In this document: positions 1-4,920 of the stretch, piece after piece
Numbering within the stretch: position 1 is the stretch's first letter
Layout: every line of letters starts with the position of its first letter
DNA from: Bacteroidetes bacterium QH_1_64_81
GTDB lineage: Bacteria > Bacteroidota > Rhodothermia > Rhodothermales > Salinibacteraceae
Reading direction: 5' to 3'
DNA: 7,185 nt
Assembly: GCA_003022655.1 (NCBI GenBank)
Contig: PXSX01000177.1
Span: 1-7,185 of the forward strand
Notes under the pieces: model-generated
What the model saw: only the letters and a program-made list of their open reading frames with translations
Databases searched by the model: none
What the model was told of the DNA's origin: nothing
Position numbers and translations under genes: made by a program

Positions 1-61
1 TTCTTCCTGAGGACCGACGCGGGTAACCCACGGCTTTTCCACCCATCCTCCTACCCGAGCT
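1..61 (+). promoter_or_regulatory. Leader upstream of the TonB-dependent receptor (partial)
   Basis: Non-coding leader of the receptor gene, cut by the window edge. An in-frame stop (TGA at 8-10) precedes the ATG with no other start codon between, which fixes the start at 62. There is no Shine-Dalgarno sequence; the CCTCCT at 48-53 is in fact the same sense as the 16S anti-SD. A small GGGT-A-ACCC inverted repeat lies near 21-29. Too little sequence is present to test for a riboswitch, which is common upstream of TonB receptors. Confidence 0.4.
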
Positions 62-2257
62 ATGTATGATCGCTATGTTGGGCACTGCCTGGCAGTGCTA
101 TGTCTATTCGCGACGATTCTTCCCGTCCAATCCTCGGCTCAGAGCTCCCTTCGGGGCCGCGTGATGGACACTGAGACGCAAACCCCCATCGAACGAGCGA
201 ACGTCCTCGTCCGGCACGAAGATGACACGCAGGGCACGAGTACAGATGCCGACGGTCGTTTTCAGATTTCCCTGGACCCGGGCACGTATACCATCGAGGT
301 CTCCGCCCTCGGATATGAAGAGGCCCGCCGGGCCGTAACGATGCAGTCCGGCGAATCGACGTCGGTGACATTCACCCTCTCGCCCCAAGAGTACTCCCTC
401 AACGAGATCGTGGTGAGTGATCAGCGCCGCGCGGGGGGCGAGGCCGTCTCCACGGTTCAGCGCGTCGATTACGCGGCCATCGAGTCGCAAGACGCGGCGG
501 ACGTGTCGGGGCTTGCGGATCTGGTGCCGGCGACGCACGTGCAAACCAACTCCCGCGGACAGACCATTCTCTACTTTCGGAATGCGGGGGATCGGCAGGT
601 TGGACAGTTTTTCGACGGAGCCCTCCTGAATATTCCCTGGGACAACCGGGTCAACATCAGTCTCATTCCCGCCGGCGTGGTGGAGGAGATGACCGTCACG
701 AAAGGCGTCCCGTCCGTCCGCTACGGGGCCAATGTCCTCGGTGGCGCCATCAACTTTCAGTCGCGCACCCTCGACGCGGAAGGGAAGCGCACCGAATTGA
801 GGGGCGCGCTGGGCACCGCCGAGCAGCGTCGCGCCGCGGCCACCCACCTTGGGCGCACCGAGCAGTGGGACTACACGGCGGCCGTGCAGTACACGTCGCG
901 GGGCAACGAGCCGCTTTCCCAAGACGCCAACCTGGAGTACAACCAGCCGCTCTCGGACCGACGCGTGAACACCGACCGGCAGCTCGCCGGCGGTTTCGGG
1001 CGGGCCACCCGCCGCTTCGAGAATGGGGGACGGCTTGGGGTCTCGGTGCTCCACGTCGATGCTGAGCAGGGCGTGGCGCCGGAGGGGGACGAGGCCAAAC
1101 CGGGCGAGTCCCGGTACTGGCGCTACCCCCTCTGGCAGAAGTCGACCGTCATCGCCAGTGGGCAGACGCCCCTGGGCACAACCGGCTCGCTCCGCGGGGC
1201 CGCCTGGGGCAGCCGCTTTGCCCGCGACATTGCCGATTACGAAGGCATCGACTATCAGAACCTGAATCAGATTCAGGAGGGGAGAGACCTCACCGGAGGC
1301 ATCCGGCTGGTCGGGACGCAGAACCTCTCGCTCGGCAGCCTCACTCTAGCTCTCAACGGCCTCACAAGTCAACACCGGACGACGGTTGATCCGGCCTCTA
1401 AGCCTTCTGACTCGACCGCCGAGTTTCGGCAGCACATCTTCAGTTCCGGCCTCGAATATGAGGCGCAGGTGCATCCCCGTGTGCAGGTCACCGCAGGGGT
1501 GAGCTTCGACGGCACGGCTACCCCTGACACCGGTCCGTTTCCGGATCGTGATCCCATTTACACGTGGGGCATGAACACCGGGATTCGGATCGACGCCGGA
1601 CAGGGATGGACCGTGCGCAATCCAAACCTGCAGCCCGTGACGGCCTGGATCGGCGAGGCGGGCGTCGAATACCGCACGTCGAGGCTCTACGTCGGCTCCA
1701 CCGCGTTCCTCAACCGGGTCTACGACACCATCGACAAGCGGACCTTCACCCAAGAGATTATCGACGAGGAGAATCTGCCGTCGAGCTATCTCGGGAAGGT
1801 GCAACGAATTAACCTCCTAGGAGCCCGCATCTACGGCCTCGAAACGGCGATCCGCTGGACGCCGACCGAGGCGCTCGCGCTCGATGGGAACCTCACGTGG
1901 TCACAGCCCCGAGGATTTACGGCGTCGGGCACCCAGCGGCTCGATGAGAAGCCCACCTGGCTGGGCACCGGTCGGATCTCCTACGACCTCCCGTTTGGGC
2001 TGTCGGTGATGGGACAGGGCCGCTACACGGGGGGCGTCTACGCCCGAAACGATCAGAACACCTTTGTGACGCTGCCCTCGTCTCCGTCGCTCGTTCTGGA
2101 CGCTCGCCTTAGCTATGCTCTGCCGAACGTCATTGACGAAATCGGCGGAAGCGTGTACCTGCGAGGTGAAAATCTGACCGACGAGGCCGTCTTCATTGGA
2201 CTCGGGCTTCCGCGGCCCGGGCGCTCCTTCCGAGTGGGCGCCGAGCTGGCTTTCTAA
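62..2257 (+). CDS. TonB-dependent outer-membrane receptor with N-terminal carboxypeptidase-regulatory-like domain
   Basis: An outer-membrane gated channel for active uptake of a scarce ligand (siderophore, metal complex, cofactor or oligosaccharide), energised by TonB-ExbBD. The 731-aa protein has a signal peptide (about residues 1-27, hydrophobic core AVLCLFATIL, cleavage near SSAQ). A CarboxypepD_reg-like beta-sandwich follows (about 28-108, with GRV, DADGRF and GTYTIEVSALGY). LNEIVVS at 113-119 is a likely TonB-box/linker. The plug spans about 125-235, with FDGALLNIP and YGANVLGGAINF. The rest is a beta-barrel ending in GENLTDEA, LPRPGRSFRVG and a terminal Phe, the usual BAM signal. The start follows an in-frame stop at 8-10. 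The barrel looks shortened near residues 508-522, where a conserved RKTRFPT/ELY-type strand and loop normally sits. The gene stands alone, convergent with the DUF2851 gene. Family is certain; the ligand cannot be told from the sequence. Confidence 0.93.
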   Translation: MYDRYVGHCLAVLCLFATILPVQSSAQSSLRGRVMDTETQTPIERANVLVRHEDDTQGTSTDADGRFQISLDPGTYTIEVSALGYEEARRAVTMQSGESTSVTFTLSPQEYSLNEIVVSDQRRAGGEAVSTVQRVDYAAIESQDAADVSGLADLVPATHVQTNSRGQTILYFRNAGDRQVGQFFDGALLNIPWDNRVNISLIPAGVVEEMTVTKGVPSVRYGANVLGGAINFQSRTLDAEGKRTELRGALGTAEQRRAAATHLGRTEQWDYTAAVQYTSRGNEPLSQDANLEYNQPLSDRRVNTDRQLAGGFGRATRRFENGGRLGVSVLHVDAEQGVAPEGDEAKPGESRYWRYPLWQKSTVIASGQTPLGTTGSLRGAAWGSRFARDIADYEGIDYQNLNQIQEGRDLTGGIRLVGTQNLSLGSLTLALNGLTSQHRTTVDPASKPSDSTAEFRQHIFSSGLEYEAQVHPRVQVTAGVSFDGTATPDTGPFPDRDPIYTWGMNTGIRIDAGQGWTVRNPNLQPVTAWIGEAGVEYRTSRLYVGSTAFLNRVYDTIDKRTFTQEIIDEENLPSSYLGKVQRINLLGARIYGLETAIRWTPTEALALDGNLTWSQPRGFTASGTQRLDEKPTWLGTGRISYDLPFGLSVMGQGRYTGGVYARNDQNTFVTLPSSPSLVLDARLSYALPNVIDEIGGSVYLRGENLTDEAVFIGLGLPRPGRSFRVGAELAF

Positions 2258-2284
2258 TTCCTCGCCGGTCGGCGACGACAATGA

Positions 2285-2340
2285 TTAGCCCGGTGTTCTC
2301 GCGAGAGCCGCAGTAGCGTCTTGTGAGAAATCCGGGTTAG
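2285..2340. terminator. Imperfect hairpin between convergent genes, possible bidirectional terminator
   Basis: The arm 2289-2300 (CCCGGTGTTCTC) pairs with 2325-2336 (GAGAAATCCGGG) except for a two-base internal mismatch. Pairing extends outward to 2285/2340 with G-T wobbles. The loop is about 24 nt and contains a 10-base palindrome, TCTCGCGAGA (2297-2306). It lies 27 bases past the receptor stop and overlaps the stop codon of the DUF2851 gene, so it could act on both transcripts. No T-tract follows on either strand, so it is not a classical intrinsic terminator. Confidence 0.3.
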
Positions 2341-3761
2341 GCGTCGAGGAGGTGCCGGCCGATGTCGCACTTCAGGCAGCCGCCCTCTGTACAATAGTTG
2401 CGGTGCAGTTCGTGAAGCCCCTGCGCGTCGAAGGCCGAATCGGCGTCCGTGCCGAGGTCCTCGAACCGGCGCACCACGCGGTCGCCAGAGGCGGGAAGGG
2501 CGCGGAGGAGATCGAACACCGCCGCGGCCTGGCCCTCATCGTCGCGCCGATCGGCGTCGAAGAGTAAAACTGGAGCCGCGGCGTTGACGAGGAGCGTGTC
2601 GATGCGGGAGGTCCCGAGGCTCGGATCGTGCTCCGAAGCCCGCTTGGTAAGGTGGTAATGGGTGCGCCAGAAGTCGGGCGGTTGTGCCTGCGGGGCGTCG
2701 CGGAGAGCGGGAGCTGGGGCGCTATGGTCCAGTGCGGCGCGCAGAGTGGGGAGCGGGTCGTTGGTCAGGAGGGCGCCGTCGGCGTACCAGGCGGCGGCCT
2801 GCGCGATGCGGAGGGGGGGAAAGTTGTTGGGACGCAGCCGGAAGAAGGTCCAGGCGGTCGACGCCATCGGCGACACGTCGTGCCGCACCTGAAGGCGCCG
2901 GAAGCGATCGCGGAGGTCCATCGCGTAGTCGGCCGTGTCCCGATCTGCGTCAAGCAGGTCGCTCGGCTCAGGGAGCAGTCCGGCGACACCGAGGAGGAGA
3001 GCCTCCCGATCCTGGGCAGTGTCGAGGGCGCGGAGGGACTCGGGCGGGATCCGCTCAGCGAGCGTCGACATCGGCGCGTCGTTTTTGGCGTAGCCGAGCC
3101 CGGCAAGGAGGCGTTCGTGCAGGGCCGCGTCCAGAGACGGGTTTCCGGATGTCGGAAGACGGTCCCGCTTCCGGGCCATCCGCTCTCGGGCCAGGTGGTG
3201 GATCCAGTCCCACCGCGTGTCGGCGGGCACCTTGTCCCAGCGGGACGCGCAGGGGAGCGACTCGTCGTCGGCCCGCGTGTGGAAGGCATGGAGCAGCTCG
3301 CGGAGCGGTGTTTCGAGGCGGGGGTAGAGCACAATCTCGGGCAGGGTCGACTCGTCGGACCGCAGCAGCCCGCCGGTCCACACGTCTGGGTGCAGCGTCA
3401 CGTGCAGAATGACGCTGTCGTACCGGGGGTCGGTGTGGTGCTCGTGTTCGAACCACCCGCCGGAAGCGGTGTGAATCTCCACGTGCCCCCGCCAGTCCAT
3501 GCCGTCGAGGCGGACGTGGGCGTTCCGGAAGTCCGGTCCGGCGTCGGTATTCAGGGTGCCTGGATCGAGCACCCGAACGGCGTCGTCGTCGGTCGTCAGG
3601 AGGTCGGTTGTGTCGAATCGTTGCTGGGCCCAGAGGTCCTGGACGAGGGCTTCGGGCACGTCCACCGTGTCGGGGGTGGGCTCGCAGCACGCCGTCGAGT
3701 CTTCGTCCGAAGCGCTGGGGGGACCGCAGAAGGAAGAGGAGGAGGGGGACGGTGCAGACAT
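2337..3761 (-). CDS. DUF2851 family protein
   Basis: A DUF2851 protein with no assigned biochemical role in the family. I start it at the ATG at 3761 (474 aa); an in-frame TTG at 3791 would add 10 residues. The first 30 or so residues are Ser/Pro/Asp-rich and outside the conserved part, which begins near VPEALVQDLWAQQRF. Family hallmarks are NTDAGPDFRNA (residues 71-81), WRGHVEIH (90-97), a His-rich WFEHEHHTD stretch (103-111), DSVILHVTLH (115-124), LPCASRWDKVP (169-179), and the C-terminal NYCTEGGCLKCDIG (455-468). Length is near that expected for the family. The conserved part has exactly four Cys (171, 457, 462, 465). The PDF...VEIH pair and these cysteines recall Fe-S PD-(D/E)XK nucleases, but that is inference. 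It is transcribed alone, divergent from the small membrane gene. The family call is strong; the function is unknown. Confidence 0.88.
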   Translation of the reverse strand: MSAPSPSSSSFCGPPSASDEDSTACCEPTPDTVDVPEALVQDLWAQQRFDTTDLLTTDDDAVRVLDPGTLNTDAGPDFRNAHVRLDGMDWRGHVEIHTASGGWFEHEHHTDPRYDSVILHVTLHPDVWTGGLLRSDESTLPEIVLYPRLETPLRELLHAFHTRADDESLPCASRWDKVPADTRWDWIHHLARERMARKRDRLPTSGNPSLDAALHERLLAGLGYAKNDAPMSTLAERIPPESLRALDTAQDREALLLGVAGLLPEPSDLLDADRDTADYAMDLRDRFRRLQVRHDVSPMASTAWTFFRLRPNNFPPLRIAQAAAWYADGALLTNDPLPTLRAALDHSAPAPALRDAPQAQPPDFWRTHYHLTKRASEHDPSLGTSRIDTLLVNAAAPVLLFDADRRDDEGQAAAVFDLLRALPASGDRVVRRFEDLGTDADSAFDAQGLHELHRNYCTEGGCLKCDIGRHLLDA

Positions 3762-3938
3762 AAGAATAGAGGGCCGGCCATGAGAGTCCAAGAGGCTCTA
3801 TCCGTCAGACACACGCGCCGGGTGAATCATAACGTTCCGGATGGTGGAATCTGTGGGGCCCGGAGCTTTCTTCGGAAACCGCCGTTTGGGATTTCCGCTT
3901 CGATAGAAGGTGCAAACGCCGTTTTTTCCGTCTGCTTT
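3762..3938. promoter_or_regulatory. Divergent intergenic region with presumed promoters
   Basis: Separates the DUF2851 gene (-) from the small membrane gene (+), so it must hold promoters for both unless transcription enters from elsewhere. The stretch 3880-3940 is noticeably richer in A and T than its surroundings and contains two copies of CGCCGTTT (3880-3887 and 3917-3924). On the - strand a TATGAT hexamer (3826-3831) resembles a -10 box, but no good -35 box sits upstream of it. I could not place the Bacteroidota TTTG/TAnnTTTG pair. An FseI-type palindrome, GGCCGGCC, lies near 3772-3779. Confidence 0.3.
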
Positions 3939-4238
3939 GTGTCTGACTCGGCTCCTTCTTCGGCTCCGGCCTGTGCCACGTGGCCGGTCTTTGGTACGAT
4001 TACAGTCTTGCTGACGGGGGCTCTCATCCTGGACGTGGTGCTCGCGTCGTCCTGGGCCGATCCCTTCCGCGAGCCCGAGACATGGGTGCTGGTTGGTGTA
4101 ATTGTTGGCATGGTGCTTCGGGGGACGGGGCAGTGGCTGGCGCGCCGCGGATGCACGGGCGAGGAAATCTGTCGCCGCTTGAGCCTCGGGGTGTGGGCCG
4201 CCGCGGCGCTGGGGGGCCTCATCAGTCTAGTGTTCTAA
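3939..4238 (+). CDS. Small three-helix membrane protein, hypothetical
   Basis: I do not recognise a family. The 99-aa reading from the GTG at 3939 has a short Ser/Ala/Pro-rich N-terminus and three hydrophobic segments: about 15-37 (from WPVFGTITVLL), 48-64 (WVLVGVIVGMVLRG) and 82-99 (LGVWAAAALGGLISLVF, at the very C-terminus). An Arg-rich, Cys-containing loop (LARRGCTGEEICRR, 67-80) joins helices 2 and 3. Positive charge in that loop suggests it faces the cytoplasm. Support for coding is strong G/C bias at third codon positions through most of the frame, together with helix-like hydrophobic periods. The frame stays open far upstream, but there it lies antisense to the DUF2851 gene and reads as non-coding. 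The start is uncertain: GTG at 3939 is the first plausible start before the first helix. The SNase-like gene follows after 101 bases. Confidence 0.6.
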   Translation: MSDSAPSSAPACATWPVFGTITVLLTGALILDVVLASSWADPFREPETWVLVGVIVGMVLRGTGQWLARRGCTGEEICRRLSLGVWAAAALGGLISLVF

Positions 4239-4266
4239 AGGGGACGATTCGAAGGGGACCAAGGCC

Positions 4267-4323
4267 TCCGGAGCATTCGTCCGGAACCTCGGTTCCCCAG
4301 TTGAAATCCATTCGAGGGGAACC
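4267..4323 (+). promoter_or_regulatory. Competing inverted repeats in the leader of the SNase-like gene
   Basis: Three overlapping inverted repeats sit between the small membrane gene and the nuclease ATG. TCCGGA (4267-4272) pairs with TCCGGA (4280-4285). GGAACC (4283-4288) pairs with GGTTCC (4291-4296). GGTTCCCC (4291-4298) pairs with GGGGAACC (4316-4323), a perfect 8-bp stem with a 17-nt loop. The last two share the GGTTCC strand and cannot form together. No T-run follows, so termination is unproven; an attenuator-like switch or protein-binding sites are alternatives. Confidence 0.3.
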
Positions 4324-4339
4324 ACACTGAAAACTGACA

Positions 4340-4825
4340 ATGCCTGTTGCCACGCGCTCGCTCATCGTGCTTGGCTTCCTGAGCCTGCCCCTCCTCGCCC
4401 GCGGCCAGTCGTACACGGGAACGGGGCACGCAGTGCGGGACGGAGACACGATTCGCCTCCTCCGCGACACAGGTCAGATTGTGCAGGTGGACCTCTACGG
4501 CATCGATGCGCCCGAGCTCGGGCAGCCCTACGGCGTGAAGGCGGCCCGAGCAGTGCGGCGAGCGGTGTTCAAAAAACGGGTCCGTGCGGTGGCGGAGGGC
4601 AGGGATGAAGACGGGCGCCCCCTGTTCGTCCTGCGGGTCGACGACCAGGTTCTGAACGAGCAGCTAATCCGGACGGGGCGTGCGTGGTGGGATCGCCCGC
4701 GGGCGACCCGCGACGACCGCCTCCGTCGGCTGGAACAACAGGCCCGAGCGGATCATCGAGGGCTCTGGGCCCAGCCGGATCCCGTGCCGCCCTGGAAATG
4801 GCGGGCCGAAAAAGAGGGATTGTAG
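4340..4825 (+). CDS. Secreted staphylococcal-nuclease-like (SNase/thermonuclease family) protein
   Basis: Family members are Ca2+-dependent phosphodiesterases that cut DNA and RNA. The 161-aa protein starts with a Sec signal peptide (about 1-22: basic start, core LIVLGFLSLPLLA), so it should act outside the cytoplasmic membrane. One SNase OB-fold domain fills about 26-144. By alignment to staphylococcal nuclease, Asp21 matches D36 (in RDGDTIRL), Asp40 matches D56 and Glu43 matches E59 (GIDAPE), and Arg87 matches R93 (EDGRPLF). The position of catalytic Arg35 is D51 (VDLYGIDAPE instead of the usual V-R-L). NEQLIRTGRAWW (106-117) and a PPWKWR tail complete the family pattern. The start is the first ATG after the hairpin leader, with no Shine-Dalgarno sequence. 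The family is certain; catalytic activity is doubtful because of D51. Confidence 0.92.
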   Translation: MPVATRSLIVLGFLSLPLLARGQSYTGTGHAVRDGDTIRLLRDTGQIVQVDLYGIDAPELGQPYGVKAARAVRRAVFKKRVRAVAEGRDEDGRPLFVLRVDDQVLNEQLIRTGRAWWDRPRATRDDRLRRLEQQARADHRGLWAQPDPVPPWKWRAEKEGL

Positions 4826-4856
4826 GAGCTTTCAATTTTGCTTTGTGCCGCTCAAC

Positions 4857-4887
4857 CGGCACCTTTTGAACGGTCTCCCGGGTGCCG
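4857..4887 (+). terminator. Hairpin after the SNase-like gene, candidate terminator
   Basis: CGGCACC (4857-4863) pairs perfectly with GGTGCCG (4881-4887) around a 17-nt loop, and a one-base bulge would add two A-T pairs outside. It lies 31 bases past the nuclease stop and 33 bases before the next start. An alternative stem, AACGG (4869-4873) with CCGTT (4885-4889), overlaps it. No T-tract follows, so the role is uncertain; it may separate the two genes or lie in the leader of the second. Confidence 0.3.
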
Positions 4888-4920
4888 TTCGTCGCCATAA
4901 TTCCTTCGCATCTTGCGTTC

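Noticed and set aside
62..142. Lipoprotein signal in the receptor (Cys9 and Cys14)
   Set aside because: Neither Cys has the small residue of a lipobox before it, and both lie inside the hydrophobic core rather than at its end. An ordinary signal peptidase I site near SSAQ fits better.
104..1054. Long (316 codon) open frame on the - strand inside the receptor gene
   Set aside because: It lies wholly antisense to a clear TonB receptor, has no domain or signal peptide, and is explained by the strong third-position G/C bias of the real gene, which removes stops from antisense frames.
3762..3791. TTG start at 3791 for the DUF2851 gene
   Set aside because: It adds only ten non-conserved residues, while an ATG is available in frame at 3761. 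It cannot be excluded without N-terminal data.
2628..3938. N-terminal part of a 536-codon + strand frame joined to the small membrane protein
   Set aside because: This part is antisense to the DUF2851 gene and reads as Gly/Val/Arg-rich text without domains. Only the last 300 bases look coding.
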